Part shown: positions 52,268 through 61,900 of the stretch, piece by piece
Layout of the letters: each line of letters begins with the position of its first letter
How positions within the stretch are numbered: position 1 is the stretch's first letter
From: Streptomyces sp. CG4
GTDB lineage: Bacteria > Actinomycetota > Actinomycetes > Streptomycetales > Streptomycetaceae
DNA: 64,000 bases
Direction of reading: 5' to 3'
Assembly (NCBI RefSeq): GCF_041080655.1
Contig: NZ_CP163525.1
Span: forward strand, 7,936,001 to 8,000,000
Position numbers and translations under genes: made by a program
Notes under the pieces: model-generated
Database searches by the model: none
Told to the model about the DNA's origin: nothing
What the model saw: the letters and a program-made list of their open reading frames with translations, nothing else

Positions 52268-52352
52268 GTGGCGACTCCGTGGCGATCCAGATCCGGCGCG
52301 CGGACGGCGCCGTGACGAGCGAGATGACCGCCGTACGGACGCTTCAGGCGGC
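52268..52352 (+). pseudogene. Thioesterase 3'-end fragment
   Basis: VAIQIRRADGAVTSEMTAVR, then TLQA, matches the C-terminus of the thioesterase at 48848 (VSIAIQREDGAVTGEMTVVW). The preceding PEFPV is also conserved but lies in another frame, eight bases away. Only about 85 bases of homology remain, overlapping the 3' end of the opposite-strand galU gene. Confidence 0.6.
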
Positions 52353-53306
52353 CCGGCGCTCGTCCCGGCCGTCGGCTTCGCCGTCCCGCAGGCCGGCCAC
52401 GAACTCCTTGAGCCAGCCGGTGAATTCGGGGCCGAGGTCCGGGCGTGCGCAGGCCAGGCGGACCACCGTGCGGAGATAGTCGGCCTTGTCCTCGGTGTCG
52501 TAGCGCAGACCGTCGAAGACGACCCCGTGCACGGTGCCGGCTGCCGCGAGGACCTGGAGGGCGTCGGTCAGCTGGATCTCGCCGGCGCGGCCCGGCGGGG
52601 TGCGCTCCAGGACGTCGAACACGGCCGGGTCGAGGACATAGCGGCCGATGACCGCGTACCGGCTCGGCGCGGTCCCGGGCGCCGGCTTCTCCACCAGGCC
52701 GGTGACCCGTACGACGCCCTCCTCGCCCGTGGGCTCCACCGCCGCGCAGCCGTAGAGGTGGACCTGTTCCGGGGCGACCTCCATCAGCGCGACCACGCTG
52801 CCCGCGTGGGCCTCGCGGACCTCCAGCATGCGGCTCAGCAAGGTCTCGCGCGCGTCGATGAGATCGTCGCCGAGGAGGACCGCGAACGGCTGGTTCCCGA
52901 CGTGGTGGCGGGCGCACAGCACGGCGTGGCCGAGACCGAGCGGGTCGCCCTGGCGGATGTGGTGGATGTCGGCCAGCCGCGCCGGATCGCGCACCGCGTC
53001 CAGTCGTACGGTGTCGCCCTTGGCCGCCAACGCCTGCTCCAGTTCGAAGGCGTTGTCGAAGTGGTCCTCGATGGCGCGTTTGTGCCGGCCGGTGACCATC
53101 AGGATGTCGTCGAGACCGGCCGCGGCCGCCTCCTCGACCACGTACTGGATGGCCGGCTTGTCGACGACGGGCAGCATCTCCTTCGGGGTGGCCTTGGTCG
53201 CGGGCAGGAACCGGGTGCCGAGTCCGGCGGCGGGTACGACCGCCTTGCGGACCGTACGGCGGCAGGCGGGGGGCGCTGAGGAGCGGAGGGCGATCATGCG
53301 GCCCAT
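52344..53306 (-). CDS. galU: UTP-glucose-1-phosphate uridylyltransferase
   Basis: The 320-residue protein has the nucleotidyltransferase motif VVPAAGLGTRFLPATKATPK with catalytic residues near the N-terminus, DKPAIQYVVEEA, FAVLLGDDLID and EIQLTDALQVLA, all typical of GalU. It makes UDP-glucose for cell-wall and other glycans. Starts at 53306 or 53297 are possible; the frame upstream of these has no ribosome site. The C-terminal charged tail is of ordinary length. It is divergent from the ricin-domain gene. Confidence 0.92.
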   Translation of the reverse strand: MGRMIALRSSAPPACRRTVRKAVVPAAGLGTRFLPATKATPKEMLPVVDKPAIQYVVEEAAAAGLDDILMVTGRHKRAIEDHFDNAFELEQALAAKGDTVRLDAVRDPARLADIHHIRQGDPLGLGHAVLCARHHVGNQPFAVLLGDDLIDARETLLSRMLEVREAHAGSVVALMEVAPEQVHLYGCAAVEPTGEEGVVRVTGLVEKPAPGTAPSRYAVIGRYVLDPAVFDVLERTPPGRAGEIQLTDALQVLAAAGTVHGVVFDGLRYDTEDKADYLRTVVRLACARPDLGPEFTGWLKEFVAGLRDGEADGRDERRAA

Positions 53307-53602
53307 GCTGGAGGACGCGGATGGGAGCACGCCCGGAGCAGCATGGGAACCGGCTGTGAAGCGATACCGCCGGTAACTGCTGTGCAATTAGCCGACTTTG
53401 AAGTCGAGTCAATCGAACTTCTTGTTTCCTGTGAGTCGCGTGTGCGAAGGTGAGCCTCCCCGCGGGAGGGCAAAGGCAGGCGTTGAGCGCCCCGGCCGGC
53501 CCTTTAGGTATGTACCAGATCCAGGTGTGCACCAAATCGGCACTGCTTTCCGACAGGACGGCATTTCACGTGCGGTCCTGCGGCTGGAAAGGAAATGGTT
53601 CC

Positions 53603-55567
53603 GTGCAGTCCCCATACCCCCCACGCCCGCCCTATCCGCCCGTGCCCGGTTCGCCCGGGGAGTCCGATCGCAATCTCGTCGCCGGGCTCGGCGGTCCCCA
53701 CCACGCCCGTCATCACGCCGTCGCCCTGCTGCTGGCCCGCCACTGGCGGGCCGCCGGTGACTACGCCATCGTCTGCCTGGCCTCCGCCGGTCCCACCGCC
53801 CACCTCGTGGCCACCGCCGCCTTCCACGAGGTCCTCGACCGGATGGCGGGCGGGGCGATCGGCGGCGCCCTGCGCCCCCAACTGCTCATCGCCGTCCGCG
53901 ACACCGTCCGCGCCTGGGCGGCGGACGACGCGGCCTGTGCGGCGCTCCCGGAATTGCGCAGGCCCACCGGCGGTCGCGGACTGCGCGCGACGAAGCCCGG
54001 AACGCCGGAAAGGCGACAACTCGCCGAACGCGCTTTCCGCGCCCTTCCCGGCGCCTCGCAATGCCTTCTGTGGCACACCGAGGTCGAAGCCGAACCCATA
54101 TACGTTCCCGCCGGTCTGCTCGGTATCGCCCCGGCCACCGCGTCGGCCGCCCTGGAGCGGGCGCGCGAGCAATTCCGGGCGGGTTGCGTACGCGCGCACC
54201 GGGAACTCGCACCCACCAGCGAATGCCGTTTCTACAACCGGCTCCTGGACGTCCCCCTGCGCCGTGGCGGCGCCCTGCTGCCGGACGTACAGCAGCATCT
54301 GACGAATTGTGCGTACTGCCGGCACGCTGCCGAGACCCTCGGGCTGTTCGACGACGGCCTGGGCCTGCTGCTCGCCGAGACCGTGCTCGGCTGGGGAGCC
54401 CGCCGCTATCTCGACTCGCGTCCCGGCCGCGGCGCCGCCGAGGAACTGCCGCCACCGTCGGCGCACTACGCGGCAGCGCCCGACCCGAGGGAAGCGGCAC
54501 CGGGCGGCAGGCACCGCACCGCGCCGGGCGGCCGCCACCGCACCGCCGTGGCCGTCGGCGTGGGACTGACCTCGCTCGCGCTGCTCGTCACCGTGCTCGT
54601 GGTCAGGAGCTGGTCCGATGACAACGGTGTCCCGACGCCCGGTGCCACCTGGGGTGCCCCCGCCGACCGCACCACCCGGCCGGGCGGCACCGGCGCCCGG
54701 TCCGCCACGTCCTCCTCCGCCGCCTCGGCCGGCGCCCCCGTCGAGCTCGCCCACGGCAGCCTGCGCGGTCTCGGCTCCGGCCGCTGTCTGGATGTGCGCG
54801 GGGGGACCGTCGAGGCGGGCGCGGGCGTCGGACTCGCGCCGTGCTCGTCCGCCGCCACGCAGCAGTGGTCGTACCAGGACGACGGACTGCTGCGCAGCGC
54901 CGCCGACCCGTCCCTGTGCCTCGCCGCAGATCCTGGCACGAAGAGCGTCGTACTGGCCGGATGCGTCGTCCACGCCGGGGAGGTGACGTACGACTTCACC
55001 GTGCGGGGCGAGATCCTGCTCCGCGGGCAGGAGGGCCTCGCACTCGCTCCCGGCCCCGGCTCCGGGTCGGGGTCGGGGTCCGGCTCCGGTGGTACGTCCG
55101 CCCGGGTCGGGGTGGTGCCGCGTGACGGTTCGCCGGAGCAGCGGTGGGTGCTGGAGCCGGGGGCGGGCGGGGTGCAGCGGCCTGATGCCGCGTCGGATGA
55201 ACCGGGCGGTCCGGGTGCTCCCGGCGCAACGGCTGCTTCGGGCGCCGGCGGTGCTGACGGTGCTTCGGGCGGGGCCGGGGTGCCGAGGGACCGGCAGCCG
55301 GGGGATCCGAAGGGGGATGCCCAGGGCGCGCCTTACGGAGACGCGCCGGGCGGGAACCCGGAGGGCGCGGGCGACGAGCCGGGTGAACCGGGTGAATCGG
55401 GTGCGGCGAACGAGACCCGGATCGCTCCGGTCAGCGCCGAACGCGACCGGCGGCGGGCCGCTCCCGTGTCGCCGGTCGAGGCGGTGCACGCGGCCCACGA
55501 CGTCGTGTCGTCTGCCGCCGACGCGGTCGCCGCCGTACCGGCGACCGCGGGGGCGCTGCTGCGCTGA
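53603..55567 (+). CDS. Sigma-like/zinc-finger/TM/ricin-lectin fusion protein
   Basis: From GTG 53603, after GGAAAGGAAATGG, the 654-residue protein has an N-terminal helical region like sigma-factor region 2 (about residues 20-90), a second part resembling region 4 near CLLWHTEVEAEPIYVPAGLLG, and a zinc-anti-sigma-like HLTNCAYCRHAA motif near residue 235. A membrane helix (AVAVGVGLTSLALLVTVLVV, about residues 315-335) follows, then a ricin B-type lectin domain (RCLDV, QQWSYQ, about 390-510) and a Gly/Pro/Ser-rich tail with GSGSGSGSG repeats. It would sit in the membrane with lectin outside and sigma-like part inside. Function unproven. Confidence 0.75.
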   Translation: MQSPYPPRPPYPPVPGSPGESDRNLVAGLGGPHHARHHAVALLLARHWRAAGDYAIVCLASAGPTAHLVATAAFHEVLDRMAGGAIGGALRPQLLIAVRDTVRAWAADDAACAALPELRRPTGGRGLRATKPGTPERRQLAERAFRALPGASQCLLWHTEVEAEPIYVPAGLLGIAPATASAALERAREQFRAGCVRAHRELAPTSECRFYNRLLDVPLRRGGALLPDVQQHLTNCAYCRHAAETLGLFDDGLGLLLAETVLGWGARRYLDSRPGRGAAEELPPPSAHYAAAPDPREAAPGGRHRTAPGGRHRTAVAVGVGLTSLALLVTVLVVRSWSDDNGVPTPGATWGAPADRTTRPGGTGARSATSSSAASAGAPVELAHGSLRGLGSGRCLDVRGGTVEAGAGVGLAPCSSAATQQWSYQDDGLLRSAADPSLCLAADPGTKSVVLAGCVVHAGEVTYDFTVRGEILLRGQEGLALAPGPGSGSGSGSGSGGTSARVGVVPRDGSPEQRWVLEPGAGGVQRPDAASDEPGGPGAPGATAASGAGGADGASGGAGVPRDRQPGDPKGDAQGAPYGDAPGGNPEGAGDEPGEPGESGAANETRIAPVSAERDRRRAAPVSPVEAVHAAHDVVSSAADAVAAVPATAGALLR

Positions 55568-55957
55568 CCTGCCGCCTCGCACCGTCTTCCGAACGCCTGA
55601 TCGCGTTCGAGTCACAGCGCTAAAGTCATGTGAAATTTACAGACGCCGAGTGCATGCCCCGGCACGTTGCGGCAGGGTGAGTGCACGGTGAAGCGGTCGG
55701 ACGCTTTGACGGGCTTGTGGTGGTGTGGCGTGTGGACCCCCGGTGGTCCCGCGCCCGCACCCACGAGCGGAATAACAGCGTTTCCCGGTTCTTGTGGGGA
55801 ATTCGACCCACTGGCCGAATCGATCTCACCAGCCAAGAAAAGGGCGTGACGTTATTGACCCGTGAGTAACCCGGGGCTAGGTTCCGGTGCCCTCACCTCA
55901 GAGCGTTCCGCCGCACACCCCCCACCGTGCTGTCTCGCCGATCGTGCCGGAGCCATC
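55568..55957. other. Upstream region of the PKS cluster
   Basis: The 390 bases before the PKS start contain no supported gene. A promoter lies at 55855-55883 and the earlier part is of lower GC content near AAATTTACAG (about 55632). Frames across the region lack ribosome sites. Confidence 0.5.
55855..55883 (+). promoter_or_regulatory. Sigma-70-type promoter for the PKS operon
   Basis: TTGACC at 55855-55860 and TAGGTT at 55878-55883 are 17 bases apart. Transcription would start near 55890, which places the GTG at 55862 outside the mRNA and supports the ATG at 55958 as the true PKS start. Confidence 0.65.
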
Positions 55958-58900
55958 ATGACCTCCCCTGCGCGCGCCCTCGACCTCGTCCTTTGCCTCA
56001 CCCCCTGCGGAGAACCCGACGCCGGTCTCACCGCCGCAGCGTGCGCCGCCGGCGCGCTCGGCGTCCTCGACCTCGGAACCGGCGACCGAATATCACGAGA
56101 GGAGCTGGCGCGGCTGAGACGAGCCGCCCCGGGCCCCTTCGGGATACGGGTGACCGGGCGCTGCGCCCTGACCCCGGCCGACGTCGGCGACACCCTCGAC
56201 ACGGTGGTCCACACCCCGGACACCACCTGGGATCCGGCGGAACTCCCCTCGTCGTGCCGGGTGTTGACGGAGGTCACCGACCTCGGTCAGGCGCGCGCGG
56301 CCGTACGCGCCGGCGCCCAGGGGCTGATCGCCCGGGGCGCCGAGAGCGGCGGCCGGGTCGGCGAGCTGAGCACCTTCGTGCTGCTGCAGCAACTGCTGTC
56401 CGACGAGGAGTCGGGCACGGTACCGGTCTGGGCGTGCGGCGGCATCGGGCCGCGTACGGCGGCCGCCGCCGTGGCCGGCGGTGCCGCCGGGGTCGTCCTC
56501 GACAGCCAGCTCGCGCTGCTCCCGGAGTCGGGGCTGCCGGAGGCGGTCCGGTCGGTGCTGCGCACCCTCGACGGCTCGGAGACCGTGGTACTGGGCGGCC
56601 ACCGGGTCCTGCGGCGCCGCGGACCGAACGCCCCGCGACCGCCGGCCGACGACCCCGAGGCGGTCGCGTCCCTGCTGGGCACCCGCGATCCGCGCCGCGG
56701 GTTGCTGCCGGTGGGCCAGGACGGCTTCCTCGCCGCCCGCTTCGCCGAACGGCATCGGAACGTACGGCGGGTGGTGCGGGCGGTGTCGGAGGCGATACAC
56801 GAGGGCGCGGATGGTGGCCTGGCGTCGGCGGGGATGGGCGAGGCTGCCGACGTTGGCCCGGTGCCGGCTGTGGTGCGCGAGGCGGCCGACGGCGGCTCGG
56901 TGCCCGATGTGGTGCGCGAGGCGGCCGATGGCCATCCGGTGCCGGCGGCTCTGCCCGAAGGGACTGGCGGAGGTGCGGCACCGGCGGCACCGCATGGTGC
57001 GGCTGACGCCCGCCCGGCGTCCGCGGCGCTGGACGGTGTGGCCGACCGGAGCCCGGCATCCGCCCTGCGCCCCGGATCGCCCATGAGCAGGGCCCTCGGG
57101 ACTCGACTCCCCGTCGCGCAGGGGCCCATGACCCGGGTCAGTGACCAGGCCGGGTTCGCCGCTGCCGTCGCCGAGGGCGGGGCGTTGCCGTTTCTCGCGC
57201 TGGCCCTTGCCGACGGCGCGCGGACCCGGTCGATGCTCACCGAGGCGCGGGCCGTGCTGGACGGGCGGCCCTGGGGCGTCGGGGTGCTCGGCTTCGCGCC
57301 CGAGGACATCAGGAACGCCCAGCTGGACGCCGTACGGGAGTTGCGGCCCACGCACGCGATCGTCGCGGGCGGACGGCCCGCGCAGGCCGAGGCACTGGAG
57401 CGGGCCGGGATCCGCACCTTCCTGCACGTGCCCTCGCCGGGGCTGCTGCGGCAGTTCCTGGACGCGGGTGTGCGCAGGTTCGTGTTCGAGGGATCCGAGT
57501 GCGGCGGCCACGTGGGACCGCGGGCCTCCTTCCCGCTGTGGGAGGCCCAACTCGCCGTACTGGAGGACTTCCTGGACGACGCCGACGCCGACGCCCACGC
57601 CGAAGCGGACGCGGACACCGATGGCACGCAGGCCCGGCGACTGGAGGTGTTCTTCGCCGGTGGCGTGCACGACGAGCGCTCGGCGGCGATGGTCGCGGCC
57701 CTGGCCGCGCCGCTCACCGCCCGGGGTGCCGCCGTCGGTCTGCTCATGGGCACCGCCTACCTGTTCACCGAGGAGGCCGTGGCCCACGGCGCCGTCCGGC
57801 CGCTCTTCCAGCGGCAGGTCCTCGCCGCCACCACGACTGCCCTGCTGGAGACCGCCCCCGGCCACGCCACCCGCTGCGTCCCGAGCCCCTTCACCGGCGA
57901 CTACCGCGCCCGGGAGGCCGCACTCCGGGCGCAGGGCCTGCCCGACCGCGACATCTGGGAGAGCCTGGAACGGCTCAACGTGGGCCGGCTGCGCATCGCC
58001 AGCAAGGGCGTGGAGCGCGATGACGACGGTGCGTTGACGGCCGTCGGCGAGGAACGGCAGCTCTCCGACGGGATGTTCATGGCCGGCGAGGTCGCCGTGC
58101 TGCGCTCGGCGACCACCACCCTGGCCGGCCTGCACCACGCGGTGACCGACGGCGCCGCAGACTTCCTGGCGGAACGGGCCGGACGGGCCGTACGCCCGAG
58201 CCCGCCGCCCCGGCCCGAACCGGCACCGCCCGCACCGCTCGACATCGCGATCGTCGGCATGGCCTGCATGTTCCCGCAGGCTCCCGACCTCGCCGCCTTC
58301 TGGGCCGGCATCGTCGCGGGACGCGACGCCGTCACCGAAGTGCCGCCCGAACGCTGGGACCCGGCTGTGCACCACACCGCCGGCAGCACCGCGTCCAAGT
58401 GGGGCGGGTTCCTGCCCCGCATCCCCTTCGACCCGCTGCGCTACGGCATCCCGCCCGCCTCCCTCGGCAGCATCGAACCCGTCCAGCTGCTGTCCCTGGA
58501 GGCGGCCCGCCGGGCGCTGGAGGACGCCGGATACGGCGAGCGGGGGCGGGAGTTCGACCGTGCGCGGACCTCCGTCGTCTTCGGCGCCGAGGCGGGCAGC
58601 GATCTGTCCAACGCCGTCACCCTGCGCGCCGTCCTCCCCGCGTACTACGGCAAGGTCCCCGACGGGATCGAGGAGCAACTGCCCCGGCTCACCGAGGACT
58701 CCTTCCCGGGCATGCTCGCCAATGTCATCTCCGGCCGGATCGCCAACCGGCTCGATCTCGGCGGCGCCAACTTCACCGTGGACGCCGCCTGCGCGTCCTC
58801 CCTCGCCGCCCTGGACGTGGCCTGCAAGGAACTCGTCTCCGGCACCAGCGACCTGGTCCTGTGCGGCGGCGCCGACCTGCACAACGGCATCAACGACTTC

Positions 58901-61900
58901 GTCCTGTTCTCCTCCGTCCACGCGCTCTCCCCGACCGGCCGCTCCCGCGCCTTCGACGCCGCCGCCGACGGCATCGCCCTCGGCGAGGGCGTGGCCTGCC
59001 TGGTCCTCAAACGGCTCGCGGACGCCGAACGGGACGGCGACCGGATCTACGGCGTGGTCAAGGGCCTCGGCTCCGCCAGCGACGGTCGCTCCCTCGGCCT
59101 GACCGCACCCCGCCCCGAAGGCCAGCGGGCGGCACTGGAGCGGGCCTACCGCAACGCCGGTGTCTCGCCCGCGGACGTCGGCCTCGTCGAGGCGCACGGC
59201 ACCGGGACCGTCGTCGGCGACCGCACCGAACTCACCGTGCTCGCCGAGGTGTTCAGCGAGGCGGGGGCCGGTACCGGCGGCTGTGCGCTCGGCTCCGTCA
59301 AGTCGCAGATCGGGCACACCAAGTGCGCCGCCGGACTCGCCGGCCTGATCAAGACCGCCCTCGCGCTGTACACCGGGGTCACCCCGCCCACCCTGCACCT
59401 GGAGCGGCCCAACCCGGCCTGGGCGGAGGACGACAGCCCCTTCGCCTTCCACACCCGCGCCCGGCCCTGGACCGCACCGGCCGCCGAACGCCTCGCCGGG
59501 GTCAGCGCGTTCGGCTTCGGCGGCACCAACTTCCATGCCGTACTCGCCGCTCACGCCGAGGTCGTACCGCCCCGGCAGACCCTGGACGCCTGGCCCGCCG
59601 AGCTGTTCCTCTTCCGCGGCCGGGACACGGCGGCCGCCCATCGGCAGGCCGAGGAGCTCCTCCGGGCCGCCGAGGCCGACGGCCGCCCCTGGCGCCTGCG
59701 CGACCTCGCCCTCGCCGCCGCCCGCCGCGCCGACACCTCGCACGAACCGGTACGGGCCGCGGTCGTCGCCCGCGACACCGAGGAACTCACCGGGCAGCTA
59801 CGGCGGATCCTCGCCGGGGAACACGATCCGGCCGCGGGGATCCATGTCGCCGACCCCGTCGACGGCGCGACCGCCTTCCTCTTCCCCGGTCAGGGCAGCC
59901 AGCGCCCCGGCATGCTCGCCGACCTCCTGGTCCACCTCCCCGAGTTGCGGCACTACCTGGACCTCGGCCGCGCACACGCCGACACCGTCCATCCGCCGGC
60001 TGCCTTCGACGACAGCGCCCGTGAGCGTCGCCGAGCGGCCCTCACCGACACCCGGGTCGCCCAGCCCGCCCTCGGCGTCATGGGCCTCGCCGCCCACGCC
60101 TTCCTCACCGCCGCCGGGGTCCACCCCGACCAGGCCGCCGGGCACAGCTACGGCGAGCTGGTCGCCCTCGCCGCGGCCGGTGCCCTCGACCCCGAGACCC
60201 TGCTGGAGCTGAGCGCCGAGCGGGCCGGTGCGATCCTGGCAGCGGCGGGCGACGACCCGGGCACCATGGCCGCCGTGGGCGCCTCCGCCGAGACCGTCGT
60301 CCGTACCCTGCACACGGCCGGGGCACCCGGCTCGGTCGTCGCCGCCAACCTCAACTCACCGGATCAGACAGTGATTTCAGGGCCGACGGACGATGTGGAG
60401 ACGGCCGTACGGCTGCTGCGGGCCGCGGGTCTCGGGGCTCGGCGCATCCCCGTGGCCTGCGCCTTCCACAGTCCGCTCGTCGCCGCGGCGGGGGAGCGGT
60501 TCGCCAAGGTGCTCGCGGACAAGACAGTACGGGTGCCCGAGTTCCCCGTCTGGGCCAACCGCACCGCCGCGCCCTATCCGTCCGACCCCGACGCGGTGCG
60601 CGCCGGACTCGCCGCCCAGATCGGCGCCCCGGTCGCGTTCGCCGCCCAGATCGAGGCGATGTACGACGCGGGCGCCCGCGTCTTCGTCGAGGCGGGCCCC
60701 GGCACGGTCCTCACCCGGCTCGTCGCACGGATCCTCGGCGACCGCCCGCATCGCACCGTCGCCTGCGAGCCGGACCCCGACAGCGGCCTGCGCGGCTGGC
60801 TCGACGCCCTCGCCCGGCTCGCCGTCGCCGGCCGGCCGGTGCGCACCGCCTGGCTGCTGCGGGGCCGCGACGCCGTCGACGCGCTGCGCGACCCGGCACC
60901 GAAACGGCCCGGCTGGACGGTCGACGGACACCTCGTCCGCACCGCCGACGGAGCACTCCTGCCCGGTGCCCTCGCACCGGCCCGACGAGTCGTGGAGGCG
61001 ACCGTGACCACCGACCAGCCGTATGGCGCTCCGGCCGACCGGGACGCGCTCATCTCCGAATTCCTGCGCACCAGCCGGGAGATGATCGCCGCCCAGCGCG
61101 ATGTCCTGCTCACCTATTTCGGAGCCGCCACGCCACCGGCTCCGGTCGCACCCGCGCCGGTACCGGCGGCTCCGGTGCGGATCCCCGAACTCCAGTCAGT
61201 CGCCGAGGAGTTGGCCGAACCGGACAGTGAAGAGCCGGTGGACGACGTCGAGCGGGTCGTCCTGGAGATCATCAGCGAGCGCACCGGATACCCCGTCGAC
61301 ATGATCGAGCCCGATCTCGACCTGGAGGCGGACCTCAGCATCGACTCGATCAAACGGGCCGAGATCGCCGGCGAACTCGCCAAGCGCCTCGGCATCGCGG
61401 GCGGCGCCCAGATCCTGGACGACGCCGAACTGGAGGAGCTGGCCAAGGCGCGCACGGCGGCGGCGGTGACCGGGTGGCTCATGGCGCGGGGCGGCGCAAA
61501 CACCGGCGCGGGGAGCGGGCAGGCCGAGGTGGCGTACGGCGGTGGGGGCGGGGACGGGCAGGCCGAGCGGCCGGCCGAGGCGGCGTCCACTGGTGACGAG
61601 GGCGGGCAGCGGCCGGCCGAGGAGGGGCCCGAGCCGTCGTACACCCCGGCACTCGGCGTGGCCCCCCAGCGGTGCGAACTGCGGCCCGTGCCTCTTCCGG
61701 AGCCGGATCCGGCCCCAGGTCAGGCCCCTGCGCTGTCCGGCCGGCGCTTCGCCCTCCTGGGAGACGCGGAGGGCGCGGCCGCCGAGGTCGCGGCGCGGCT
61801 CGCGGCACACGGCGCCGACACCGTGATCCTCGACCGGGGCCACCTCCTCACCGGGGCCGACGGCCCGGTCGACGGCGTCGTGTACCTCGGCGCGCTGCCC

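Noticed and set aside
55862..55957. GTG start extending the PKS by 32 residues
   Set aside because: A good -35/-10 promoter overlaps this extension, its codons look non-coding, and ATG 55958 has a GGAG site.
56093..59743. Very long minus-strand open frame opposite the PKS
   Set aside because: It is the usual high-GC antisense shadow: low-complexity Gly/Arg/Ala/Asp composition and no recognisable domain, while the plus strand holds clear KS and AT motifs.
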